Shown: positions 47,360 to 62,300 of the stretch, one piece after another
How the letters are laid out: each line of letters begins with the position of its first letter
Numbering within the stretch: position 1 is the first letter of the stretch
Assembly: GCF_963676685.1 (NCBI RefSeq)
Contig: NC_092349.1
Location: 58,821,431-58,885,430 of the forward strand
Length of the DNA: 64,000 nt
Origin: Mytilus edulis
Taxonomy: Eukaryota; Mollusca; Bivalvia; Mytilida; Mytilidae
Direction: 5' to 3'
Notes under the pieces: model-generated
Databases searched by the model: none
The model's input: the letters and a program-made list of their open reading frames with translations, nothing else
What the model was told of the DNA's origin: nothing
Position numbers and translations under genes: made by a program

Positions 47360-50300
47360 ATGAATGGTACTTTAAAAAAGGAAAGTCTGCTTAGTCAGAA
47401 GATTGAAGTCGAGGAATTTGATGCAAGTTTGGCGTATGATGTGGATGAACGCCCACCATGGTTTGTTACCATAACAACAGCATTCCAAGTGAGTTACTGA
47501 AGTATGTTAGGATTGTCAGCACGTCTGTGTTCCAGTATTCAGCACTTCTGTGTTGACAAGAATTATCATTGATATGGCCATAATTATGAATTGACTGTTT
47601 ACAAACCTTTAGTTGAATATTTAGGCATTTCTACTCCAGGAATAGATCGCCTTAACTGTAGTTTGGAAATCTTTTAGGAATTTTTGATGCTCAATGCTCT
47701 TCAACTTCGTACTTTATTTCGTCTGTTAACTTTTTATGATTCGAGCGTCTCTGATGAGTTTATTTTTGGACGAAACGCGCGTCTGGCGCGTATACAAAAT
47801 TTCAATCCTGATACCTATGATGAGTTTATCTAGATAGTCAGTAACAACAACTTTCTAAGTAAGGTCGTGAAGTATGACAATTTGTCATTGGTTTAACGAA
47901 GTATAATTTGAATGTGCACGCGCATGTTGATATAGCCTGAGTAATCCGTTTATAAACAAGTCAGAGGAATCCATAAATAATGAGATTGATTGATTGTTGC
48001 TTGATATCGTCATCCATGTATATTAAGGTTGGGAAACTAATTACAATTGATAAGATAGGCAAGTTCTGCAAGGGAACAGCAAGGGTGAAGGGTTCTTAAT
48101 TTGAACTGCCGATGGAAAACATTGTATGCTGTAACGGCATAAGATTAATTGCAAATGATATCTAACATGCAGAAAGGAACTTTGCATTCTTTGTGCACGA
48201 TGCATCGGATTGAATATCCCAAGTCTGACCCGACTTGTCTGTGAGTTTATAAAGCACACATTTTCAAGAATTTTACTGTTGGTCAGAAGAAACCCATCAC
48301 ATTTCTTTACACCAGTCATCCTTACCTTGAGGAATGAAGTAAGTATTACACTGTCTGTGTTATTTTTTTCTGTTCACTTTGCATAGCACGTGTTACTACA
48401 TTATAGTCCATTTCTATGTATGTTGACGTTTCCTGTTGTTGTAGATCAGTGTTGTTATTGCTCAGTTGTTTTTTCTTTTAAACTTGATGTGTTTCCCTCG
48501 GTTTTACTTTGTCGGATTTCTTTTTCTTAGTCAAATTATGACTATTGAACTACTATAGTCTTTATATTGTACCATGCACAATAGTGATGCATTTGTAATG
48601 ATAACTTCTATTGCAGCATACTTTTTTGTGTGTTGGAGCTGTATTAGCAATTGTCACAGTACTTTCTGATGTAGTATGTGCAGATTTGAACGACCCTGTA
48701 CGGTCCATTCTGTTTAGTTCTTCCATTCTGGTAATTGGACTTTCTACAGCTATCCAGTCTTACTTTGGTCTCAGGTAAAAAAGTTTGTTTAATTAGAAAT
48801 TCACGTTATGATGTTTATGTAAAAATGAACAGAAAATATATCTTAACATATGTGACCAACCATGATATTTTCAGGCTTATGAAGGTACCAGGGTCAAAAT
48901 GATTTTTTTCTTTATATCTATGTAAGTACACAGAGATATACCCTGACATTATATTTTGCTAGATTTTGCAAAATAACCAAGTTTTGGTAGTTTCTAATAC
49001 TTCTGATTTAATTAAAAAAAAATCCGCTATTATAGTTATTTTTGAAACTTGTACTATTTTTCGGGGGGGGGGGGGGGGGGGGGCAAATTATTTCTTCACC
49101 AACATGTAATTGTAGTTTAAAAGACTCAATAACTTAATAACTTTTATTTCTTTATCAACCATTCCGTTACCAAAGCATCAATGAACCGTGTAAATACTAA
49201 ATGCTTATTTTCTTAAAAAAGAGAATATGCGCTTGTTTAATCCACAATTTTGTAAATAAGGAAATGCATGTACCATGTCAGGAATATGACAGTTGGTTTT
49301 GCCATTTGTTAATAGACTTTCCGTTTTGAATTTCCCTTGGAGCTCGCTATTTTTATAATTTCATTTTATGACTTTGTGTGTTCTCACAAACATCAGGAAC
49401 CAAGTATAGATGTATATTTAACCAACGTCTACTCGAATTCTATGTTCCTCTGAATTAGATATCACATATTTGTATATCGTGTATAATGTAATGCACTCAA
49501 ATGCGAATGTTTGATATAAACGTAAAAAAAATTCAGGTGAAACTGAGATTTTTGTTTTGACAAATAACAAAATTGTAAAGGATATGAATTAAAATTTAGT
49601 CTTCTCATTACAAATGCATTAGAGTGTACGTTGTAGACATTTTATAAAAAAAACAATGCGTGTTTCTGTTTTCACCAAAACTATACATAATTCATTCATA
49701 AATTATTCATCATATTCAATTTGCATTTCTAAAACGGTAGAAATTGATTGAATGAAAGGCAAACGGACAGTTTTAGAAAATTACAATTAGGAAATGTTAG
49801 GCAATAGTTATCAAAGGTACCAGGATTATAATCATTGCAATCATTGTTGGTTTTGATAGAATAATATACGTAAACAGTAAATAAAAAATACTAATATCAT
49901 ACTCCGAGGTAGTGCATAAAAATCAGATTAGACCTTATGAACCAGCGAAACGAGTGGTAAACAACTGTCATATTCCTTACTTGTTACAAATATTTAGAAA
50001 AGAAGAAAACACTGGGCCTAACCTGGATTTATACATGTAGCTAGCTAAATAACCCACACATTTGGTTGAGCAACCAAAACAGACAGAGTAGGCCAATGAG
50101 ATACAGTAGGCATATGTGACAAATTTGGAATGTATGTATTCAGTAACATACAGTGACCTAATGATTGTAACGGGAATATTCATTTAAGAAGACATGATAA
50201 TGTATATTAAGTAGGTTACTCGATTACTAGTACAAAAAAGTCATGTCAAATACAACATATTTTAATTTAAACGTTAATGCAAGTATCAAAATAGGCTGAT

Positions 50301-53300
50301 GTATTCTAAACAATTATATTTAGATTTTCAAGCGAAGTGAAAATTTACAAACGAGTTTTTTGTTGTTGTTTATTTTTGTCATTTCCCATTGACTCATATC
50401 TCACACATCCGTTTATTCGTTTCCATATTTTCTTGCTGTATGAAGGGAAACATGTGTAAATTAGTAGGGAGGATATATGTGCTCGTTCTCCTCTTTCTTT
50501 TGAATTTCAAACATCTTTAAATACTTTTAAAATCTTCCATTCTTGTTTGTTCCTTGATTTGCATGCATGCTTTTATTTACATTGGTCGTTATTCATTGGA
50601 GAGGGAGCAACTTTGGAGTCCAACATTTAGAACGCCTATTATTAAGCATGTAAAGAATATAATTCATTCATTCATTGAAATCAATCTACATCACTGTTTA
50701 CATGTTCAATTTATTTAGGTTACCAGTCTTCCAAGGTGCTTCATCATCATTCATGGTACCACTTATTGCTTTGCAAAGCTCAGATACATGGAAATGTCCA
50801 TCAGCTTTTAAAGGTGAAGTAAATGTATCAGATAGATTGTAACATCAATGGCATGTTAAAAATAGAGAAACAAAAGATTCCTTATGGATGTTGGAACTTA
50901 TAAGTCAAAAATAAACTGTCAACGCCATGACAATGTACACATAGACAGGAGGTGGTTCTACTTTTACATCCTTAAATATATAAATAATTCCTATTCATAT
51001 AATATATCTCTATTCAATATTTTAGTGGCCTTGTAGTCCAGTGGTCTAAGTAGTCCATTAAAGGCAAAAATAGTATACCGCTGTTCAAAAGTTCATAAAT
51101 CGATTGACAGAAAACAAATCTGGGTTACAAACTAAAACCGAGGGAAACACATAAACCACAAGAGGAAAACAACGAAAAAACAGAAACAAGAGAACACCGA
51201 AGAGCAAAATAAAAACCAAACAAAACAAACGACAATGCAACATACATAAAAATCAACTACTAGTATTAGATAACAACTGCCATTATTCCTACAGTTGTAT
51301 CACTAGTCTGTCAACACTGAGTTGCGAGTTTAAGTCACGCATGTTCGACCTAAATATTATTACCGAAGGTTGAGGGTTCTCTCAGGTCACTTCGGTTTCT
51401 TTCACCAATTAAAACTGGCAACTACAAAATAGTCAACAGTGATGACAATTGGGTAATAACAAATAAAATATATCTGATCAAAACAGGTTAATGCATATGA
51501 ACAGGGAGTAACAAGATAATAAGTTATAACCAGTTACTTTAATTTTAACTAAAATTAAAAGAATCTTAGCAATACTTGTCGGCTTAGCAAAAAAGAAAAG
51601 AGAAACTGAATCAAACGAAAACGAAAACCAACATCAATTTCATCAAAAAGAAATTATAGGCCTACGACGTTTAAATTGATCGATGCGGATTGTCTAAGAA
51701 ACTCGATAAAAGATTAATACCGGACAATTACTTATCTAGTACTATACAAACATGTTTCTTGCAGTTAATTCATTGCTATTCATTATCTTTCCTGGAAGTT
51801 TAGTATGTTATTGTAGTCAGCACTTCGGTGTTGATATGAATATTAATTATATTGTCCTTTTTATATATTGCCTGTTACAAAACTTTGATTTTTTCGTAAA
51901 AATACGGATTTTCTTATCCCAGGAATAGATTACCTTAGCCGTATTTGGCACAATGTTTTGGAATTTTGGGACTTCAATGCTCTTCAACTTTGTTCTTGTT
52001 TGGCTTTATAACTATTTTGATCTGAGCGTCACTGATGAGTCTTATGTAGACGAAACGCGCGTCTTGCGTATTAAAATATAATCTTGGTACATTTGATAAC
52101 TATTTACACCACTGGGTCGATACCACTGCTGGTGCACGTTTCGTCCCCGAGGGTATCACCAGTCAAGTAGTCAACACTTCTGTGTTGACATGCATATCAA
52201 TTATATTGTCATTTTCATAAATTTCCTGTTACAAAACTTTGATTTGTTCGAAAAACTAAGGATTTTTTTTATCCCAGGAATAGATTACCTTAGCCGTATT
52301 TGGCACAACTTTTTGGAATTCTGGGTCTTCAATGCTATTCAATTTTGTACTTGTTTGGCTTTATAACTATTTTGATCTAAGCGTCACTGATGAGTCTTAT
52401 GTAGACGAAACTTATGAGGGCAAATAACAGCTATCAAGAATACCCACCATCTTTTTCTTCTGGAAATCAATGTACTTATGTTGGTTGATAAAGTCGAACT
52501 TTTGTTTTTGTTAGTATTTTGTTAACTTATCGTTTTTGAATATACCTTGGAGTTTCTGTTGATACTTCTCTACTAAATATAAACTGGACAGAGTTTAATT
52601 GACTACAAGCAAATTGTCTGAACAGTACTAGATTTACCACATTGGATTAGCTTGATAATTGACTAAAAGATTGGAAATAATTGAACAATTTATCTATCAG
52701 TCTTTAGTGAGCTGTTAAAGATCAAAATGACTGTTTCAAATTCAAATAAGTTAAATTATACGATAGTCAAACCACATTAACCCTAAATGCTAGAACTACA
52801 GGAAGCTGTCATTAGAAAAATGGCCGTAATAATATAATTTTCAATTATTTACATTGAATAATGGTATATTTTGAAAAGCGATTCAATTCTAATAATGGGC
52901 AACAGTGAACGAAATGTATCACTGCCCTTTTCTAATGACTTAACTCGATACGCTATAATCAGTTTATGCTGGCGCGTCCTTAACTAATATCAATCGTCAA
53001 TCAATCATTCAGAAAGAAAGTTAACCTTTTAAATATTTTCATGCAATAATTATTAATACCATGTTTTCAGAAAGTAATATGACTAATTTAACAACAACCA
53101 ACATTTCAAATTCACTGACGACAAACATTGTTTACGATAGATTAGCAGAAGTGAGTATGTATTATAATATTTAAACATTTTGAATTGAATTGAATAAATT
53201 CTTCACTTTTTTTTTATCAAATTTTATATCTGTCTCCCTCAGAAATTTTGATTAACTCCGCAAATGTATCCAATCTTAAAATTAAGCCAGTGTCAAGTTC

Positions 53301-56300
53301 ATTTCTTTGTTGAATAACTATAAGTTTCGGAATATGTGTTAATGGCAATATTGATCTTTTCAATATTATATCTGAACTAATTTACAAAATACTATGGTCA
53401 ATATAAATCTGGTACGAAGTGTTTAAATTATTCTATTGGAAGTGTTTATTTTCAAGAACGTTAAATTCTATACATGTGTGGAAGGTGCGGTATGATCTGT
53501 ACAAATTTTTTACAAGGGTTATTGGAGTGTTCAGAATAAATACGTCCTCATTTCAAGTCAAATTTTGAATTTTACTGCTGCGCTAAATGATACACAGCAA
53601 CTTGCCGATTTCATGTCTAAGTGCTTGTACCTTGTCCAAAAAATTAAGAAAACTTTTTTCTTAAACCATCTGTAAAAAAGAGTTCCTACAATGTTGATGA
53701 TGCTGACACGATATCGTGTTATCACTGTTGATATCACAATGTCGACAATATTGGTTTTACATTGTGCACTGGGATTGACATTGGGGTCGTCAGGTTCGAT
53801 GGTCAGCAAATTTGAATAGTGTAATGGTTTTAAAACTAAATATTAGTGGGTTATTTTGAATTGTACGCATAATCCATGTTTTAAATGGCAAAGGGGATGT
53901 TAGATGACGTACCAAACTCACCTACGATATTACGAATAGAAACATAATCACAAGACACTAACGAATTTTACTCGGAAGATTAAAAAAAAATGAAAGCATA
54001 AGTCTGATTTTGCATTCAGCTGTCGACAATAACGTAAATGTAAGTACAATCGAAAAATATAAAGTGACAAAAACTAGTTCTATATATGTGTTCCTATATA
54101 TTATGTTTAAATATTAACATTGTGTTTTAAAAACATTAACAGTTCCAAATTTACAACACCAGATGCAAATTTCGACAAAAATTGTCGCTATTGTGATAAT
54201 CACAGGAGGCAAGATGTTTAAATATAATAATCCTAAGGTGGCTGGGCGTCTAAATTAAAATCCATAGAATTTTTCAATAATTTGTCAAAATGAAGTATTT
54301 ATTATGCTTTTTTAAAAATGTAATAGAATGTATGGGTCACCGGGTTCTTTTTCACGCTACAGGTTGTGCAAAATTGTCCGATTTTGTATAGATCATACAT
54401 AAAAAATGAAATTTTGTTATTTTGTAAAAGAAAGCAACATCAAAGAAATTTAATATAAAATGTGAAAAGATATAGCTCTTATATATATAAAAAAGAAGAT
54501 TTGGTATGATAACCAATGACACAACTCTCCACAAGAGACCAAATGCCACAGAAATTAACAAGCATAGGTTACCGTACGGCCATCAACAATGAATAAAGCC
54601 CATACCGCTTAGTGAGCTGTAAAAGGCCATAATATGACAATGTAAAACAATTCAAATGAGAAAACTAACGGGCTAATTTAGGTATAAAAAATGAACGAAA
54701 AACAAATATGTAACACATAAACAAACGACAACCAATGAACTATAGGCTCCTGACTTGGGCACATACATACAGAATGTGGCGGGAATAACATGTTAGAGGG
54801 ATCCCAACCCTCCACTAATCTAGGACAGTGTTGTAACAGTTCAACATAAGAACTATATAAATCACATGCTTTCAGATAAGTAAAATAAAAATAGGGTCAT
54901 CGAACTTGTATCCTGCTATATAATAAATTAAAATCAGAACACTTTGTATTATAACAGTACTTTTTCTCATCCTTATTTTGCAAAGACGGAAAAAAGTAAT
55001 CAACCACAAATATAGTGTTTTTAAGAAATAACAGTCGTCAATATGATAAAACACATACTTTTCCATTTTAACATTAAAATTCTTACACATTCTAAAAAGA
55101 TGCACATTTCATTAAAGATCTACATCTACTATCTGCTACTTCAAAATCAAAGATAGAGGAAGACACCCGAGCCATATAAATCAAACTTTGACGAGTATAT
55201 ACAACAACAAAAAAAAAGATAAAAGTTTTATTTAATTTGAATATTTTTTCATTTCAGCTCCAAGGAAGCCTAATAGCAGCCTCTATGTTTGAAGTTGTAA
55301 TTGGATTAACCGGATTAATTGGACTTCTAATGAAATTTATATCACCAATCACGATCGGAGTAACACTCTTCTGTTTAGGATACTCACTGTTTCCTGTAGT
55401 TATTTTCCTGTGTAAAGCACATTGGGGGATATCGTTTATGTATGTGATAAACATAGTTATCATCATATTAATGCTTCATTGTCTCAAAGGGGCACTAGCT
55501 GTCAAATTCATGGTCACCGATTTGACTCAAATTCTCATACTTGATTTATAACAATGTAAAACATTTATCCAAACTATCAAAAGTCTAAAATAAACAGTTT
55601 ACAGAGCATGGGGTAGATAATATATAGGTTCGTTTCGTGTGTATTTTAGTCCAGACGCCATCTAATGAACTATCGATTTGACCTCAGATGACCATATAAG
55701 CGATGTAAACATAAATAAAGATATGAATAGATTAAACCAACACGTGCAATTAGATTTTCATAGGTCTGTTTGATTTAATTTTATAGATTAAAAATAGACG
55801 TTTCTCATTGCTTTTAACCGTATAAGATTGATTTTGTGTTCATCGAATTAGTAATTTTTTTTTACCGTAGTTTCACTTTCATTGTTGACATTCTTTTTCT
55901 TTAAATAACCAGTACACGTACAATGCATGCGTTGTCAATCTCTAGCGAGGGTTTAAATTGAAGTTCACATGAATACGGATTTAAAGAGGTCGACTCATTC
56001 ACTTGCAAGTGAATTACTAATTATCAATGTTTCTTAGCGTAATTTGACAAAATTGAACCTTTTTGGCTGCAAAAAGCGAATTGTTATTTCACTCTTTCAC
56101 TTTCATTATTGATTGAACAGAAAAAAATCAAACTTTAGATTTTTTATATATCTCGTAGCTAGTGCCCCTAAAAGAAAAAGGAAATTTCTACTCAAATTGA
56201 CAGTTAACTCATATTCGGACAAATAACACGCAATGAAATTATCACAAGAAGCTGTCAAAAAAAAAAATAGCTTAACACAAAATATAGTACACGTCTTTGT

Positions 56301-59300
56301 TTTGTTTTTCACATAACGAAATGGTTATAGCACAACTATGCATGCTGTCTTTTTTGTCCATAGATTTACGAGTTTTGAACAGCGGTATACTACTGTTGCC
56401 TTTATTTACATTCTTTTATTAACATATATGTTTTTCTCAATTTTCTTTAGAGGTTGTGGAATCACTGTGCTGTTTTCTGTGTACATGTCGCATATCAAAA
56501 TTACTATCCCGAACTGCAAACGAAAGTCAGAGAAGAAATCAAAGCCATATCCAGTTTTTCAAGTATTTCCAGTAAGTATATTTTGCTGAATTACAAATTC
56601 AGTTAATAGTAAAAAAAAAAAACTGAAAAAAACAATACTAATATGTAGCTTGCCAGAAAAACATGCATTGATTAATTGTTTTTTCATATTATATAATTTT
56701 TCGGATACAATTGCTCCTAAATTTCAGAGATGCAGATAGTTAAGAAAAGGATCATACTAGATTTAAGGGTTATTAAAGGGGAAATATTACAAATAAGTAT
56801 GCGGAAAGTTTCGGCATTAAACTTTTTTGCATACATTGGTTAGATCGAGGAAGTATATGGTCCGGATAATTTTTTCAATCAATAATTTGCCAAAACGTAA
56901 GCATTCGACATGAATCATCCGTTTTGGTGCAATAATTCCGCCAAAAAGTGTTCAGAAATCATTTGTTTAGAGCAAACCATGTTACTCATGTTACTGTGTA
57001 CCAGACCCTTTCAAGGCAATACACCGTGAAAATATCTGATAAAAATTGAAACTAGAAATGTCATCTGCGTATATTTGTCTTTGTCAGATTTTGTTTTGTC
57101 TATTAAGGCTTGCAAGATATACTAGTACACATTCTGACAATTTAAATGTAAATATACTTGATGAATAGTCTGGCAAACTGACAAAACTTCCTCTTTGCGT
57201 CAGAACGACCATCTGTAATACAATCGTCGCGGTCAGCGCTGAACAGAATTGAACAAATGCGCATGTGTGCGTTCTATTAATCAAGTATATAGCAATGGGA
57301 TAAGTAATTAACTGGTGATTCACGATGTTAATCACTAATGTTAATATCATATTAGCTTTACTTTTATGGAATTTGTCTTTTTTTAATCAAATACTTTTTG
57401 TTGTATTCCGCCTGGCTCTACTATCGAGAAGTGAGCCAAGATACAAGATACTTATTTACTGCAATCTGAACATTTTTATCTGTCAGAATGAATTTATAAT
57501 GGATTTTAGCTTTCTTATACCAACACATGAGGGGGGATAGGAGGGGTCTTGATCCCGAAATCCCGGACTTGAAAAAACAACCGATCCCGGAGTCCCGATA
57601 AAGGTCCTATCCCCCCTCACACATGCATTTCACTTGTGTTCATATACTTAGATGGATTTGAAAAGATCAATCACTCGTATATTTTACCTTCTTATCGATT
57701 TCTGGTTAAAATTTGTTATATATGCATTGATACATCATTTGCAAACTTACCATTTTTCTTCCTGTTCACAGGTTCTTTTCACACTAATAATAATGTGGGT
57801 TGTCTGTGCTGTATGTACGAAACTAAACGTCTTTTCCAATGACCCTGAAGACGTGTCATTCAAAGCAAGAACAGATGTTAGGAGCAAAGTGATACAAGAC
57901 ACACCTTGGATACTTATTCCTTATCCAGGTAGGATATGTAAAAAGTCAAATCAGAAAAGTACTACATTCCGAGAAAAATTTAAAAGTGAAAGTTCCCAAT
58001 CAAATGGCAAAATCAAAAGCTCAAACATATCAAACGAATGGCCAACAACTGTCATATCCCTGACTTGGCAAAGGCCTTTTTCTGACGTATAAAATGGTGG
58101 AAAGTAAAATCACATAAATACTGAACTGAAGTCCATAATCACATGGCAAAATCAAATGACAAAACACACCAAAAACAAATGGACAAGAACTGTCATATTC
58201 CTGACTTGGTACAGGCATTTTAAAATGTAGAAAATGGTGGATTAAACCTGATTTTAAAGCGCTAAACCTCTCACTTTGATGACAGTCTCATCAAATTTCG
58301 TTATATTTACAAAGATGCGTGAACTTAACAGACATAATAAATAAAATAGTCAAACTATTGGTACAGCAGTCATCATTTAACCTGGTTTTATAGCTAGCTT
58401 AAACCTCTCACTTGAATGCTAGTCGCAATAAATTCCTTTATATTGACATCATTTGTGAACAAAACAAACAGACATAATTTTATGTCAAAATGTCAAAAAA
58501 GGTACAGCAGTAAACATTCTGTTATAATCTTAATCACTATAAAACAAACAAATTTGTAACAAAGAAGCACAAAAGGCGAATAGACAAAGCACATTAGCAA
58601 AACTTAAAAACTAGAATACAAAAATTAACCATAGCACAATAACACAATGACGGGATGTATAAGTACAGAGCCACGTCATATGTATATATATATAAAAACA
58701 CAAAATGGCACAAAGACACATTAGCAAAAATGAGAGACAAGAATGTTTACAAACAGCACAATAATACACCTTATCGTTTTTTTTTTTATGACAATCTGGA
58801 TAGGTTTTGAAATTTCACTTTTGTTTGCAAACTGAAGCTATCTAGGGCCTAGTTCAAACAAACAAATGTGCATTAAATTGGCATACAGGCATGTTTAAAC
58901 CACCATATTCACGCATAAGCTGTTTTAATAACTGTATTTGTCTTCTTTGAAATATTTCATAAACTATATATATAAAAAAAAATGTTCACCTTCAAAATTG
59001 TTTCATCCCTCATCACATTATGGTGAACTTTGATTTGCACATTTGACCCTAAGAGGAAGTTGTCTTAATTAATTTTTTGCAGAATGACCTAAATAGCGAT
59101 TATATGTATGGTGTGGTGAGCCTAAAACTTAAAAGCTTTTTTAATATCCTGCAGAGAAAGAAACACATGTGTCATAGAAAAGCAAATTTAAATGAACATC
59201 AAAATTAAAGTTTAAAAAAAAATACTCCAGAAACACATTTGTATTAAGAATTAGGGAACCCTTCTTGTCCATTGGTCAACCATGAAAACTTTACCACTGC

Positions 59301-62300
59301 TGCAACACCAATACATCCCGATATTTTTATTTATGTAGAAATTTGCTGGCGACATAAAACGGTAAGAGGGAATGAAATTTTCGCTACGACAATTGGAACA
59401 TATTAGTGGCAATCTCTAACACCAATATTCCTTTACTTTTAACTGTATCACTTTTTTCATATGCAGGCTGAGATTTGTAAAATACTACGAAACAGCAAAC
59501 CAAGCCTACCAGTAGAACGCTTTTATGTTGTAAAATGGTATATATAAACCCCATATATAACTGCGTCTAGCATTTTGAGACATTTTGCGATGAATACTAC
59601 ATTTTCTGTTTGAATTGAATTGGTTAATAGTATCAGTATCATGAATTTGATCATTATATGAAAATGATTGAGTCAGTTAACTCTCTCGCATTTTTTTTAA
59701 TTTCATCTCGCAAAACGTACGTTCTATAAAAAATCAACTGCATCAACAAGTTCCGATATGATTAATTGTCCCTTCTTTTATACAAAGGTCAATTTGGAAC
59801 ACCCAAATTCAACACAGCAATTTTTCTTGGATTTTTGATTGCTGTAATTACATCAGTGATCGAATCAGTTGGGGACTACATAGCAACAGCACGTGTTTGT
59901 CATGCCTATCCGGTACCCAGGCATGCGCTGAACAGAGGAATAGCTATAGAAGGAATATTTAGTGTTATATCTGGAACTCTCGGTACCGGTCACGCAACAA
60001 CCTCCTACAGCACGACAGTATCACTCCTTGGATTGACCAAAGTAAGTTTGATCTGTAATGAAAGTAAATAGATTTATTTTTTACAGTAATGCTGGTTTTT
60101 ATACCGATCATTTAATATAATGTAAGGATCATATGACAAAAATGCTTTTATATTCACTTGATTAGCTGTCGATTGGAGTACACGTTTGTTTCCCAATACT
60201 CTTTCTCCGAAACCACTTTTACCATAATAGTAAATCTTCTTTGTCTATTTTGAGAAAAAGTGCATCGAACTGATTTGCTCCGATTAAAAATCTTGTTGTT
60301 TATTTTATTCCCCAGTTATCACTTGATACGTTGAAATTTTGTTTAAAGCTTAGATATAAATAAAAGTGGAAACTGAAGAAGTTCATCTATTGCATTCCAC
60401 AGACAAGACAACGGTCTTCTCCGATTTAATTAATTAGTCAATTAGGCACAACATTTGAATACTACGCCCATCTCTTAAGTCTTTCCTCATACATGATACG
60501 CTTATCTATATTATTTTGGTTTCAAGTCGGTACTAATGACTGTTTCCAACATCATGTTGATTTTCTTTTTTGGTTAATTCAAAAACTTTGTCATTTGTTT
60601 TTTCACTCAATTCGAAGCCCGAACATCTGTATTGACTTTCATAACATGTATGTCATCTTCTTTAAACCAGCTTTCGACGGTGATTTGTAATGTTTTGCAT
60701 CATTATTTCAATTATCACGTTTTGACCTAAAACATTGACATTCTATCCTCGAGAACTTTATCATCATTTACCATTGACCCCTTTTGTGTGTTGAAAGATC
60801 TGCGCTAAAAAAAACTCATTTGATTTAAAAAACAAAAGTGCCGTCAATGATAAAAATATCGGAGTTTTGTCATGTAAACACCAATTCATGTTACCAAAGG
60901 TTTATTCTTTGTTTGGTTGACATCTTATAATGTTTAATTTAGCCCGGATCAACCCTCTTATGTTATGATAATCAAAATTGCTAATGAATACAGATTTTTT
61001 TCCCAATAAATCTGGAAACTTAGTGACAAGATCTGAAATTTAGACGCCAGCATATAAGTATGAGAAAATTTTACTGTCGGATTAAAGTGGCAATATATTT
61101 TTATTCAGAGTCACCTTTGTGGTCTGTTTACGAGAAACATTTTTTATAAACAGGAAGATACTCATATAAAATTATCTGTTGAACAACAGGAAATGTCAAA
61201 TATAGCAAAATCAGAGCGTGTGTATTAAGGTTCAACACTCTCGATACATTTAGGTTGCTACATCAGTGACTACTAGAATTATTGCACTTTTTTCCTTTTG
61301 TTCGACTGTTTTCATTTTTAGATCGGTAGCAGAATAGTGTTGGTCATCTCAGGAATCATAGCAGTCATTTTAGCCATTATTGGAAAATTTGGTGCAGTAA
61401 TGACGTCAGTACCTGACCCTGTATTAGGAGGCATTACCTTTGCTATGATGGGAGTACTCTGTTCTCTTGGCCTTTCTGCATTACAAAACGTTGAACTCAG
61501 ATCCAGCAGAAACTTGTCTGTTATTGGAATTTCTTTGTATTTTGCTGTGGTGTTGTCGGAATGGCAACGACAATTTCCGAATTCACTGAAAACAGGTATT
61601 TGCATAAGTATTTAATTTAAGGCATGCCTAGGTACTGAAAGATCATACTCTTTGTATACTTTTGCAAAACATGTGTCTTTAACTGTACAATAAACAAAAA
61701 CACGTAGCTTGTTGTTGCTGAGGGGCCTCGGTGGCCGAGCGATCTAAGTAATTACTACTGTAATCACTAGCCAGTCAACACTGAGGTTCGAACCCCGCTC
61801 GTGTAGATGCACTCGACTCCTATCTTAATTGGCTAAATAAAGGCAACAGTAGTATACCGCTGTTCAAACTCATAAATCCATGGACAAGAAACAAAATCGG
61901 GGTAACAAACTAAAACTGAGGGAAACGCATTACACATAAGAGGAGAACAACGACACAACACTACAATGTAACACACACAGAAACGGACCAAGCATCAGAC
62001 AAAATCCCACGAGAATAACAAATATAACATCAAAACCAAATACATGAATTTGGGATAGACAAGTACCGTGACACTTCTTATCGCAATGTGAATTTACACT
62101 CAAAAATAAGAGAACACAAACGACGCAACGTTAAAATGTAACACACATAGATAGTTATCAAAAGTACCAGGATTATAATTTTATACGCCAGACGCGCGTT
62201 ACGTCTACATAGAAACGAACTATAATATAACAATGGCCATATTCCTGAACTTGGTACAGGACATTTTTTAGGATTGTCAGTTTTCATATCGAAGGTAGGT

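Noticed and set aside
55440..55551. Extension of the SLC23 exon beyond 55439
   Set aside because: The open frame continues, but the protein aligns with the family only if splicing occurs at AT|gtatgtg, joining the exon at 56451 in phase.
61720..61830. Possible functional tRNA gene
   Set aside because: A and B boxes are good but a proper acceptor stem and anticodon arm do not form, and a SINE body follows, so it is a tRNA-derived SINE.
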